Source: JBBQXK01 sp052387255
Lineage (GTDB): Bacteria; Pseudomonadota; Alphaproteobacteria; Rhodobacterales; Rhodobacteraceae
NCBI GenBank assembly: GCA_052387255.1
Contig: JBQTJI010000008.1
Span: forward strand, 94,374 to 158,373
Direction: 5' to 3'
Length of the DNA stretch: 64,000 nt
The notes below the pieces were generated by a model. The model searched no databases. It was not told the DNA's origin and saw only the letters and a list, made by a program, of their open reading frames with translations. The position numbers were made by a program, and so were the translations under genes. This document shows, in pieces, positions 7,830-15,466 of this stretch (position 1 is its first letter; every line of letters begins with the position of its first letter).

Positions 7830-8699
7830 ATGACCCGCACCCGCGCCACGCTGATCGGTTTCACCGCAATCCTGATGTGGGCGCTACTGGCGCTTCTGAC
7901 CGTGCTGTCGAAACCCGTGCCGCCGTTTCAGTTGACGGCGCTTTGCTTTGGCATCAGCGCGGCCATCGGCCTAATCTGGACTGCGTCAACCGGGCGGCTG
8001 GGGGTTCTGCTGACCGTGCCCTGGTATGTCTACGCCATCGGGACGGCAGGGCTGTTCGGCACCCATGCGATGTACTTCACCATCATCCGCCTGGCGGAAC
8101 CAGAGGGGGCCACGGCGCAGGCGGGTCTGATCGCCTATCTCTGGCCCCTGCTGATCGTCCTTCTGTCCGGCCTGTTGCCCGACGAACGGCTGCGCCCCCT
8201 GCACCTGATCGGGGCGGCCCTGGCCTTTGCCGGGGCGGCACTGATCGTGCTGCGGCCGGGCGGGCAGATCGGGGGCGGGGCCCTGCCCGCGCTGGCGCTG
8301 GCCTTCGTCTATGCCCTGACCTGGGCCGCCTATTCGGTGAACACGCGCCGCTTTGCCGATGTGCCGACGGTATCGGTCGCGGTCGTCTGTCTGGCGGCGG
8401 CGGTGCTGTCGGTGCCGATGCACCTGGCGTTCGAAGCGACGGCATGGCCGACCGGCACCACCGGCTGGCTTGCCGTGGGTGCGCTGGGCCTCGGGCCGGT
8501 GGGGCTGGCCTTCTTTGCCTGGGACGTCGGCATGAAACAGGGCGACATCCAACTGCTGGGGGTCGCGTCCTATGCCGCACCCCTGCTGTCCACGACCGCC
8601 CTGATGGTTGCCGGGATCGCCCCGGCAACGCCCCTTCTCCTGGTCGCGGCGATACTGATTGCGGGCGGTGCCGTCGTCGCCGCGCGGGCAAAGAGATGA
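7830..8699 (+). CDS. EamA/DMT-family exporter, YddG-like
   Basis: A 289-residue inner-membrane protein with about ten hydrophobic segments arranged as two EamA repeats. The N-terminal MTRTRATLIGFTAILMWALLA and the FGTHAMYFTIIRLAEP segment recall the aromatic-amino-acid exporter YddG, but the substrate cannot be fixed from sequence. The frame is open far upstream through tag; I chose the ATG at 7830 because the membrane domain starts there. It is probably co-transcribed with tag. Confidence 0.82.
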   Translation: MTRTRATLIGFTAILMWALLALLTVLSKPVPPFQLTALCFGISAAIGLIWTASTGRLGVLLTVPWYVYAIGTAGLFGTHAMYFTIIRLAEPEGATAQAGLIAYLWPLLIVLLSGLLPDERLRPLHLIGAALAFAGAALIVLRPGGQIGGGALPALALAFVYALTWAAYSVNTRRFADVPTVSVAVVCLAAAVLSVPMHLAFEATAWPTGTTGWLAVGALGLGPVGLAFFAWDVGMKQGDIQLLGVASYAAPLLSTTALMVAGIAPATPLLLVAAILIAGGAVVAARAKR

Positions 8700-8723
8700 C
8701 CGGGGCAACCTTGCCCGCTGAGG

Positions 8724-8776
8724 CTTTCATCTTTGCCCAGGTATCCCGGGGGTGCGGGGGCTGGCCCCCGCGTCCG
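8724..8776. repeat. GGATAC-box 3'-end element, single copy
   Basis: This stretch matches the right arm of the large inverted repeat at 11095-11264: TTTCATCT, then CCCA and GTATCC followed by GGGGG, then a GC-rich hairpin (GGGGGCTGGCCCCC). The hairpin end lies next to the stop of the YdcH gene on the minus strand, so the element sits between convergent genes. It probably works as a terminator or mRNA 3'-end stabiliser. Confidence 0.5.
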
Positions 8777-8780
8777 CGCT

Positions 8781-8948
8781 TCAGCCCTGCGACAGGCGCG
8801 TGATCTCTTCCTTCAGCCGCAGTTTCTGCTTCTTGAGTTCGGCAATCTTGACCCCGTCCGATCCGGGGGCGCGCTGTTCGCGCTCGACAACTTCAGAGAG
8901 GTGTTCATGCTTCTTGCGCAGTTCCTGCAGGTGCGAAGCGACGGTCAT
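8781..8948 (-). CDS. YdcH/DUF465 family small coiled-coil protein
   Basis: A 55-residue protein starting MTVASHLQELRKKHEHLSE and ending with a heptad-like, Lys/Arg/Leu-rich helix (AELKKQKLRLKEEITRLSQG). This is the DUF465/YdcH pattern of a short helical hairpin of unknown role. The ATG is preceded by an ideal AGGAGGAACC ribosome site, which supports it as a real gene. It is a single small gene between two convergent units. Confidence 0.8.
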   Translation of the reverse strand: MTVASHLQELRKKHEHLSEVVEREQRAPGSDGVKIAELKKQKLRLKEEITRLSQG

Positions 8949-9038
8949 CCGGTTCCTCCTCTGACATGGGCTGATATGACGATTGCATCACAACCCCCGA
9001 GTCGTGTCACCACAAACCCGCAGGCCGATGCGTCACAT

Positions 9039-9809
9039 TCAATCGAACCGGCGGATCGCCGCGTTTTCGCGCAACACTGCCTGTGCCTCGGGCGCATAAT
9101 CCTCGCGGTCACCCGCGTGGACGGGACCGGCGTGCAGCACCATCGGGGACAGCAGGCGCAGTGCCGCCCGGCCCCCCTTGCGCGCCCGGAGCAGCACGCG
9201 CACCGCCGCGCGCCCCTCGCGCGCCGCCAGGGGCAGCACGCTGACCGACCCCATGCGCCCCTCAAGCGCCGCCAGCGCCGCGCCCAGCCGGTCCGCCCCC
9301 AGGATCAGCGTCAGCCAGCCGCCGGGGTGCAGCCGCCGCCGGGCGCATTCGGTCCAGTCGCGCAACGGGGACGCCTCGCGCAGCGCCATGTCGCGGCCCG
9401 CGTCGGCCGAGGGCGTGCCACCGGCGGCATAGTAGGGCGGGTTGGCGATGACCTGGTCGAAGGCGTGGCGCAAGCCGGGGGGTTCCGACGCCACCTCGCC
9501 CTCATGCACGTCCAGTGCGATTGCGTTGCGCGCAGCATTCGCCCGCGCCAGCGCCGCATAGCCCGGCTGCAGCTCCAGCCCCGCCAGCACCAGCCCCGGC
9601 ACCCGCGCGCCCAGGCACAGCGCCGCCGCCCCCGCCCCGCAGCCAAGGTCCAGCACCGCCTGCCCCGGCCGGGCCGGACAGGCGGCGGCCAGAAGCACCG
9701 CGTCCGTCGCCGCCCGGTAGCCCGCGACGGGTTGCCACAGGCGCAGCCGCCCGCACAGGAACGCGTCGTCCGACAGCGGCCCCAGACCGACGGACCCCTC
9801 CAGATCCAT
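9039..9809 (-). CDS. tRNA1(Val) A37 N6-methyltransferase-like protein
   Basis: A 256-residue class I SAM-dependent methyltransferase. The SAM loop is DLGCGAGAAAL (about 54-64) and the N6-adenine methylation motif is NPPYY (about 123-127). The N-terminal DDAFLCGRLRLWQPVAGYRAATDAVLLAA pattern is typical of the TrmN6/YfiC family, which modifies A37 of tRNA-Val. The RNA target is inferred from family only. The DUF2007 gene stops 1 bp upstream of this start, so the pair is probably co-transcribed. Confidence 0.8.
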   Translation of the reverse strand: MDLEGSVGLGPLSDDAFLCGRLRLWQPVAGYRAATDAVLLAAACPARPGQAVLDLGCGAGAAALCLGARVPGLVLAGLELQPGYAALARANAARNAIALDVHEGEVASEPPGLRHAFDQVIANPPYYAAGGTPSADAGRDMALREASPLRDWTECARRRLHPGGWLTLILGADRLGAALAALEGRMGSVSVLPLAAREGRAAVRVLLRARKGGRAALRLLSPMVLHAGPVHAGDREDYAPEAQAVLRENAAIRRFD

Positions 9810-9810
9810 G

Positions 9811-10026
9811 CTATTGCCCTGTCGGAATGCCGTTGTCGGCCATCACGGCGCGGGCGACAAAGAAATCCGCGTCGCGCACCATCAGGCGGCGGGGGAACAC
9901 GCCGATGCCGCCCTCCAGCGCGCTCATGTGGACGTCCAGCGCGAAGGTCTCTATATCCTCGCCATCCAGAAGCGCGCTGGCCCAGGCGATGACGGTGGGG
10001 TCGGTGGTGCGCAGCAGCTCCTTCAT
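9811..10026 (-). CDS. DUF2007 domain protein
   Basis: A 71-residue protein beginning MKELLRTTDPTVIAWASALLDGEDIETF. This is the DUF2007 pattern, an alpha-beta plait of unknown function sometimes called a putative signal-transducing protein. The start is set at this ATG; the upstream open frame lacks family features. It is divergent from the polyprenyl synthase gene, 43 bp between starts, and followed at once by the TrmN6-like gene. Confidence 0.75.
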   Translation of the reverse strand: MKELLRTTDPTVIAWASALLDGEDIETFALDVHMSALEGGIGVFPRRLMVRDADFFVARAVMADNGIPTGQ

Positions 10027-10069
10027 GCCCCGTGAGATACGCAGCGCAAAGGCCATAGTCGAGACGAGA

Positions 10070-11077
10070 ATGCAGGCCCTGACCGACCCCGCCCCCGTTG
10101 CGCCCATCGACCGCCTGTCGGCCTGGCTTGCCCCCGAGATGGAGGCGGTGAACGGCGTGATCCGCGACCGCATGGCCAGCCGCCACGCCCCCCGCATACC
10201 GCAGGTGACGGCGCACCTGGTCGAGGCCGGGGGCAAACGGCTGCGCCCGATGCTGACGCTGGCCACCGCGCGCCTGTGCGGCTATGGCGGCACCCACCAC
10301 GTCACGCTGGCCGCGACGGTCGAGTTCATCCACACCGCGACGCTGCTGCACGACGATGTCGTCGACGAAAGCCGTCGACGGCGCGGACGGCCCACGGCGA
10401 ACCTGTTGTGGGACAACAAGTCGTCCGTGCTGGTCGGCGACTACCTGTTCTCGCGCGCGTTCCAGCTGATGGTGCGGACGGGCAGCCTGCGCGTGCTCGA
10501 CATCCTGGCCGATGCCAGCGCCACCATCGCCGAGGGCGAGGTGCTGCAACTGACGGCGGCGCAGGACCTCGGCACCGACGACGCGGTTTATCTGCAGGTC
10601 GTGCGCGGCAAGACGGCGGCGCTGTTCGCCGCCGCCTGCGAGGTGGGCGGCGTCATCGCGGGTGCGCCCGAAGACCAGGTCGCGGCACTGCGCGACTATG
10701 GCGATGCCCTGGGCATCGCCTTCCAGATCGCCGACGACCTTCTGGACTACGGCGGGACGGACAGCGCCATCGGCAAGAACACCGGCGACGATTTCCGCGA
10801 GCGCAAGGTGACGCTGCCCGTCATCCGCGCCGTCGCCCGGGCCGACACGGCCGAGCGCGCCTTCTGGGTGCGGGTGATCGAGAAGGGCCAGCAGGGTCCC
10901 GGCGATCTGGACCAGGCACGCGCGATCATGGCCCGCCACGGAGCCATGGACGCCGCCCGAACCGAGGCCCGTGCCTGGTCGGCCCGCGCGCGGACGGCGC
11001 TGCGTGTCCTGCCCGACCATCCCTTGCGCGACATGCTCGACGGCCTCGCCGACTACGTCGTCGCCCGCCTCGTCTGA
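10070..11077 (+). CDS. ispB: Polyprenyl diphosphate synthase (octaprenyl/decaprenyl type)
   Basis: A 335-residue trans-prenyltransferase that extends farnesyl diphosphate with isopentenyl diphosphate to make the ubiquinone side chain. The two Asp-rich motifs are DDVVD at 95-99 and DDLLD at 222-226; GGKRLRP (54-60) binds the isoprenoid diphosphate. The chain length, probably C50 in this family, cannot be read from sequence with certainty. The ATG at 10070 was chosen because the homologous part starts soon after. Its 3' end runs into a large inverted repeat. Confidence 0.9.
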   Translation: MQALTDPAPVAPIDRLSAWLAPEMEAVNGVIRDRMASRHAPRIPQVTAHLVEAGGKRLRPMLTLATARLCGYGGTHHVTLAATVEFIHTATLLHDDVVDESRRRRGRPTANLLWDNKSSVLVGDYLFSRAFQLMVRTGSLRVLDILADASATIAEGEVLQLTAAQDLGTDDAVYLQVVRGKTAALFAAACEVGGVIAGAPEDQVAALRDYGDALGIAFQIADDLLDYGGTDSAIGKNTGDDFRERKVTLPVIRAVARADTAERAFWVRVIEKGQQGPGDLDQARAIMARHGAMDAARTEARAWSARARTALRVLPDHPLRDMLDGLADYVVARLV

Positions 11078-11094
11078 ACGCTTGCGCCGGTGGC

Positions 11095-11264
11095 ACCGTC
11101 GCAGGGGGGCTGTCTGCCCCCCCCTCGTCGCTGAAGCTCCTCGCCCCCCGAGGATACTTGGGAACAGATGAAGCATAATTTGAATCAAACTTTCGTTTCA
11201 TCTGTTCCCAAGTATCCTCGGGGGGAGCCGAAGGCGGGGGGCAGACAGCCCCCCTGCGACGGTT
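11095..11264. repeat. Large inverted repeat between convergent ispB and lrp
   Basis: The left arm (about 11095-11172) and right arm (about 11198-11264) are inverted copies. Outer parts: ACCGTCGCAGGGGGGCTGTC against GACAGCCCCCCTGCGACGGT. Inner parts: CCGAGGATACTTGGGAACAG against CTGTTCCCAAGTATCCTCGG. The centre (11173-11197) is AT-rich. Each arm also contains its own GC hairpin next to a gene end, so both ispB and lrp end in the same element. A bidirectional terminator is the simplest reading. Confidence 0.75.
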
Positions 11265-11267
11265 CCG

Positions 11268-11729
11268 TCAGACCGACAGCGCCGTGGTCTTGAACACTGT
11301 CCGCAGCGCGAAACTGGACTGCATCTGTGCCACGCCCGGCAGCCGGGTGAGGTACTGGCGGTGGATGCGGGCGAAATCCTCGGTGTCCTGGGCCATGATC
11401 TTGAGCAGGTAGTCGGCGGTCCCCGCCATCAGGTGGCATTCCAGGATGTCGGGCACGCGGGCCACGGCCAGCTCGAACGCGTCCAGCACCTCGTCCGCCT
11501 GGCTCTGCAGGGTGATCTCGACGAACACCGTCGTCGGCCGCCCCATGCGGCGGGCGTCCAGCAGCGCCACGTAGGCCGCGATGAACCCCTCGTCCTCCAG
11601 CCGCTGCACGCGCCGGTGGCAGGCCGAGGGGGACAGGTTGATGCGTTCCGACAGTTCGGCATTGGTGATCCGCCCTTCCTTCTGAAGGACGGTCAGGATG
11701 CGGCGGTCGGTTGCGTCAAGGTGGATCAT
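11268..11729 (-). CDS. Lrp/AsnC family transcriptional regulator
   Basis: A 153-residue regulator: an N-terminal helix-turn-helix (about residues 20-50, RITNAELSERINLSPSACHR) and a C-terminal RAM/ligand-binding domain. It lies divergent to ald, with 137 bp between the starts, the classic arrangement in which an Lrp-type protein controls alanine dehydrogenase in response to an amino acid. Control of ald is an inference from position and family practice. Confidence 0.88.
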   Translation of the reverse strand: MIHLDATDRRILTVLQKEGRITNAELSERINLSPSACHRRVQRLEDEGFIAAYVALLDARRMGRPTTVFVEITLQSQADEVLDAFELAVARVPDILECHLMAGTADYLLKIMAQDTEDFARIHRQYLTRLPGVAQMQSSFALRTVFKTTALSV

Positions 11730-11866
11730 GAAGGCGGTTTCTGCGCCCGGACAGGGCTTTCGCCGCAGAATCTACCGTCAATGCCCCCTTTCGTCACGCA
11801 GATTTCAAGGTACTGCCCCGCGCGACGGCGCAGACTTTGCCCAAAGGCGACACAGCGGAGGACATC

Positions 11867-13024
11867 ATGCAGATCGGTTGCCCGAAAGAGATCAAGCCGC
11901 AGGAGTTCCGCGTCGGCCTGACGCCCGATGCCGCGCGCGAATGCGCGGGCCACGGGCACGCGGTGCTGGTGGAAACCGGCGCGGGGGTGGGGGCGGGATT
12001 TGCGGACGCCGACTATGTCGCGGCGGGGGCAAGGATCGCCGGGGATGCGGCGCAGGTCTTTGCCGAGGCCGACCTCGTGATCAAGGTGAAGGAACCGCAG
12101 GCGGGCGAACGCGCCATGCTGCGGCGGGGGCAGGTGCTGTTCACCTACCTGCACCTCGCCCCCGACCCCGACCAGACCCGCGACCTTCTGGCCAGCGGGG
12201 CCACCTGCATCGCCTATGAAACCGTGACCGACGCGCGGGGCGGGCTGCCGCTGCTGGCACCGATGTCCGAGGTGGCGGGGCGGCTGGCCCCGCAGGTGGG
12301 GGCCTGGGCGCTGCAGAAGGTGAACGGCGGGCGCGGCGTGCTGATGGGCGGCATTCCGGGCGTGCTGCCCGCCAGGGTCGCGGTCATCGGCGGCGGCGTC
12401 GTCGGCACCCATGCGGCGCGGGTGGCCGCCGGCATGGGCGCGGATGTCACCGTGCTCGACCGCTCGCTGCCGCGCCTGCGCTATCTGGACGATGTCTATG
12501 GCCGCGATTTCCGCACCGCCTATGCCAGTGCCGCAGCCACGGCGGCGGCGGTGGCCGAGGCCGACATGGTGATCGGTGCCGTGCTGATACCGGGTGCCGC
12601 CGCCCCGAAACTGGTGACGCGGGCGCAACTGGCGACGATGAAGCCGGGTGCCGCCATCGTCGATGTCGCCATCGACCAGGGCGGGTGCTTCGAGACCAGC
12701 CACGCCACCACGCACCAGGACCCGATCTATGTCATCGACGGGATCGTCCACTACTGCGTGGCCAACATGCCCGGCGCAGTGGCACGGACCTCGACGCAGG
12801 GCCTGGGCAATGCCACACTGCCCTTCCTGCTGGCGCTGGCCGACAAGGGCTGGCGGCGGGCCTGCGCCGAGGATCCGCACCTGATGGCGGGGCTGAACGT
12901 GCATGACGGCCACCTGACCTATGCGGCGGTCGGCGAGGCTTTGGGGCTGCCCTGGATTGCGGCGGCCGAGGCGGTGGCGGGGCAGGGGCTCCGCCGCCCT
13001 ACCCCAGGGGCCGCACCATCGTGA
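11867..13024 (+). CDS. ald: Alanine dehydrogenase
   Basis: A 385-residue NAD-dependent enzyme that interconverts L-alanine and pyruvate plus ammonia. MQIGCPKEIKPQEFRVGLTP opens the family; the substrate Lys is in LVIKVKEPQ and the catalytic His in YLHLA. The nucleotide fold starts at VAVIGGGVVGTHAA. The ATG at 11867 has a GGAGGA ribosome site. The protein is somewhat longer than usual, with a Pro-rich tail (GQGLRRPTPGAAPS) that reads 26 bp into the convergent GNAT gene. The tail looks like loss of an earlier stop. Confidence 0.93.
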   Translation: MQIGCPKEIKPQEFRVGLTPDAARECAGHGHAVLVETGAGVGAGFADADYVAAGARIAGDAAQVFAEADLVIKVKEPQAGERAMLRRGQVLFTYLHLAPDPDQTRDLLASGATCIAYETVTDARGGLPLLAPMSEVAGRLAPQVGAWALQKVNGGRGVLMGGIPGVLPARVAVIGGGVVGTHAARVAAGMGADVTVLDRSLPRLRYLDDVYGRDFRTAYASAAATAAAVAEADMVIGAVLIPGAAAPKLVTRAQLATMKPGAAIVDVAIDQGGCFETSHATTHQDPIYVIDGIVHYCVANMPGAVARTSTQGLGNATLPFLLALADKGWRRACAEDPHLMAGLNVHDGHLTYAAVGEALGLPWIAAAEAVAGQGLRRPTPGAAPS

Positions 13025-13589
13025 TCGCCCTCTGGAACCCGAACAGAAGGCGCAACGGGCCAATCTGTTCGGTCCGCACCGCGCGGAATCCCAGCCGTTC
13101 GTACAGCGCCCGTGCGCGCAGGTTGGTGTCGATCACGTCCAGCCGCAGCTCGGCATAGGGGCGGGCGCGGGCGTCGCGGGCCAGCGCCTCGATCAGGGCG
13201 GTGCCCACGCCCTGGCCGCGCGCATGGGCGGCCACGCAGATGCCGTCGATCAGGAACCGGTCGTTGTCGACCTCGCGCGAGATCGCCCGCATCGCCGCCG
13301 CGCGCCACAGGGCACCGAAGCGGCCATAGACCCGGCGCAGGTCGGCCAGGGTCCCTTCGGCAAAGCCCCCGTCGGCCGAGCGGAACCCGATCAGCCCCAG
13401 CAGCGCATCGCCGTCCGACAGCGCCACGATCACGTGATCGCGCGAGATCGCCCGTTCCAGATAGGCCAGCGCCCGCCCCTCGGGGCCCAGCACGCGGCCC
13501 AGCTTGGTGCCGAAGGCCTGCCAGTACAGCCGGGCTGCATCGGGGCGCAGGGCGTCGGGCAACCCGGCCACGACGCGCAGCGCCGTCAT
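12999..13589 (-). CDS. GNAT-family N-acetyltransferase
   Basis: A 196-residue protein with the acetyl-CoA binding motif ARGQGVGTALIEAL (R/Q-x-x-G-x-G/A) around residues 128-141, and a typical C-terminal NLRARALYERLGF. Substrate unknown. Its start overlaps the stop of the upstream lipoprotein gene by 4 bp (ATGA), so they are translationally coupled. Its 3' end overlaps ald. Confidence 0.83.
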   Translation of the reverse strand: MTALRVVAGLPDALRPDAARLYWQAFGTKLGRVLGPEGRALAYLERAISRDHVIVALSDGDALLGLIGFRSADGGFAEGTLADLRRVYGRFGALWRAAAMRAISREVDNDRFLIDGICVAAHARGQGVGTALIEALARDARARPYAELRLDVIDTNLRARALYERLGFRAVRTEQIGPLRLLFGFQRAITMVRPLG

Positions 13590-14203
13590 TCCAGCGCCGG
13601 ATCGCCCGCCTGCACCAGAAGCACGCCGTGGTTGTTGTCGGCGTCGTCATCCGTGATCTTGCGGGTGGTGACGCCGGGCAGTTCGCCAAAGGCTTCCATC
13701 AGAACCTTGGGGAACCAGGTCTGTGGCAGCCCTTCGAACCCCGGCACGCCGCGCAGGATTTTCGAAGTGGCGACGGTGCACTGCGTCTTGGGAACGGCCC
13801 CGTATTCCAGCACACGCCGCTTTACCAGGGCCGCAACGGTGGGGGTCACGACCAAGGTCTGCTCGACCACATCATAGGTTTCGCGCGCGTGGTAGTCGAT
13901 GTAGAAGTTCACCATCTTGGGCGTCATGCCGAAATGCACGTCGTTGCGCTCGGGCAGGCGCGGGTGTTGCCAGGTGCCGGCCGGATCGAACATCACGCGC
14001 TCGTCCGCGTTGACCATCAGTCCCGCATGCGCGCCGCTGCCGCTGCGCGTGGACAGCACGGTGAACAGGGTCACGGTCGGCGGGCCGTCGTGGACATAGC
14101 GCGCCGCCTGCACCTGGTCTTCGGGGGCCCATTTCGGTTCGGCCGCGCCGCAGGCGGTCAGGGTCAGCGCCACGGCGACCCACAACAGGATACGATACAT
14201 CAC
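13586..14203 (-). CDS. Conserved lipoprotein of unknown function
   Basis: A 205-residue protein starting MMYRILLWVAVALTLTACG: a signal peptide and lipobox (LTAC, Cys18), so probably an envelope lipoprotein. The mature part has no motif I recognise; it contains GAHAGLMVNADERVMFDPAGTW and a cluster ITDDDADNNHG near the end. The pattern of Gly, His and Asp could suit a hydrolase-like fold, but I do not assign one. Coupled to the downstream GNAT gene by a 4-bp overlap. Confidence 0.7.
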   Translation of the reverse strand: MMYRILLWVAVALTLTACGAAEPKWAPEDQVQAARYVHDGPPTVTLFTVLSTRSGSGAHAGLMVNADERVMFDPAGTWQHPRLPERNDVHFGMTPKMVNFYIDYHARETYDVVEQTLVVTPTVAALVKRRVLEYGAVPKTQCTVATSKILRGVPGFEGLPQTWFPKVLMEAFGELPGVTTRKITDDDADNNHGVLLVQAGDPALE

Positions 14204-14216
14204 GGGGTTCCCAGCC

Positions 14217-14369
14217 TCAGGCGTTCAGCAGGGCGGCAAGGATCAGCAGGCCGATGCTGATGCCGATGCCCCAGGTGACCATGCGGACGAACCCCGCAAA
14301 GGTCTTTTCCTGCACCCGGATGTCCATGCTGCCCGGTTCGTGGTCGCCGTCGTGATGCTGGCCGGCCAT
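14217..14369 (-). CDS. aa3-type cytochrome c oxidase subunit IV
   Basis: A 50-residue single-pass protein. A His- and Gly-rich N-terminus (MAGQHHDGDHEPGSMDIRVQ) leads to EKTFAGFVRMVTWG and one membrane helix (about 30-48). This pattern is the bacterial aa3 oxidase subunit IV of Rhodobacteraceae, an accessory subunit of the terminal oxidase in the inner membrane. It lies alone, away from the main oxidase genes, as is usual. It is too short for most gene callers but the family match is strong. Confidence 0.85.
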   Translation of the reverse strand: MAGQHHDGDHEPGSMDIRVQEKTFAGFVRMVTWGIGISIGLLILAALLNA

Positions 14370-14428
14370 GTCCTTGTCCCCAATCTGATCGTGCGTTTCC
14401 CCGGTCCTAGCGGATTCGCCGGGCGCTG

Positions 14429-15466
14429 TCACGCCGGATGCCAGACCCAGGCACCATCGTCGCGGCGACTGCGGCGCGCCTGTCCCAGCCGGCCCAGGTG
14501 GTTCAGATGCGCCACCGCCTCGACCAGGGCCAGGCCGTACTCGGACGCCCCGATGTCGCGGCCAAAGATCGCGGCAAAGCTGTCGCAGGCGGTCGCCGGG
14601 CCTTCGCGCAACCGGGCGGACAGGCGGTCGAGCGCGGTCTCGTGGTTCGCGATCATCTGCGACAGGCGCAGCGGCAGGCCGGTGAAGGGCAGCTTGTGAC
14701 CCGGCAGCACCAGGTGATCGTCGCGCGCAACCTGCTGGAAGGCGTGGCAACTGGCGATCCATTCGCCCAGCGGGTCGGCGTCCGGTTCGGTGGCATAGAC
14801 CCCGATGTTGGGCGAGATGCCGGGCAAAAGCTGATCGGCCCCCAGCACCAGATTGTCGTCCAGCGACCACAACGTCGCCTGTTCGGGTGCGTGGCCGTTG
14901 CCGGTGCGCACCTGCCAGCGCCGCCCCGCCAGCCGCAGCACCTGCTCCTCCGTGATGCGGGTGAAGCCCAGCGGCAGCGGGTCGACCACATCGGCAAAGT
15001 TGAAGGGCCGCTCGGCCAGGCGGCGTGCCAGCATCTCGGCAGGCATGCCCGCCCCGCGCCAGAACGCGACGGTTTCCGGCGTGGGCCGGGCCTGCACGTC
15101 CAGCACCAGCATCCGCGCGAACAGCCACGCGGTGCGGGTGGTCAGCAACTCGGCCCCGCGCGACTGGAACCAGCCAGCGGCACCGATGTGGTCGGGGTGG
15201 TGGTGCGTCACCAGAACCCGCGCGACGGGATGGCCCGCCAGCGGCCCGTCCAGCAGCGTCTGCCATATCCCGTGCGACCGCGCGCCGCCCAGCCCGGTGT
15301 CGACCAGCGTCCAGCCGTCATCGTCGCGCAGCGCATAGACATTCACATGGTTCAGCGCCATCGGCAGCGGCATCCGTAGCCACAGCACCCCGTCGGCCAC
15401 GGTCACCGCCTGGCCGGGCGCGGGCGCGTCGGGAAAGGGATGCGCGATGGTCTGGTGCAGGGTCAC
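14429..15466 (-). CDS. MBL-fold metallo-hydrolase
   Basis: A 345-residue protein with the zinc motif THHHPDH at 87-93 and a later GNGHAPEQ and LPGHK that would supply further metal ligands. A C-terminal extension of about 100 residues resembles that of beta-lactamase-like proteins beside fatty-acid genes. The start is a GTG overlapping the acyl-CoA dehydrogenase stop (GTGA), so the two are coupled. A thioesterase or lactonase role in acyl-CoA breakdown is plausible from the context only. Confidence 0.82.
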   Translation of the reverse strand: MTLHQTIAHPFPDAPAPGQAVTVADGVLWLRMPLPMALNHVNVYALRDDDGWTLVDTGLGGARSHGIWQTLLDGPLAGHPVARVLVTHHHPDHIGAAGWFQSRGAELLTTRTAWLFARMLVLDVQARPTPETVAFWRGAGMPAEMLARRLAERPFNFADVVDPLPLGFTRITEEQVLRLAGRRWQVRTGNGHAPEQATLWSLDDNLVLGADQLLPGISPNIGVYATEPDADPLGEWIASCHAFQQVARDDHLVLPGHKLPFTGLPLRLSQMIANHETALDRLSARLREGPATACDSFAAIFGRDIGASEYGLALVEAVAHLNHLGRLGQARRSRRDDGAWVWHPA

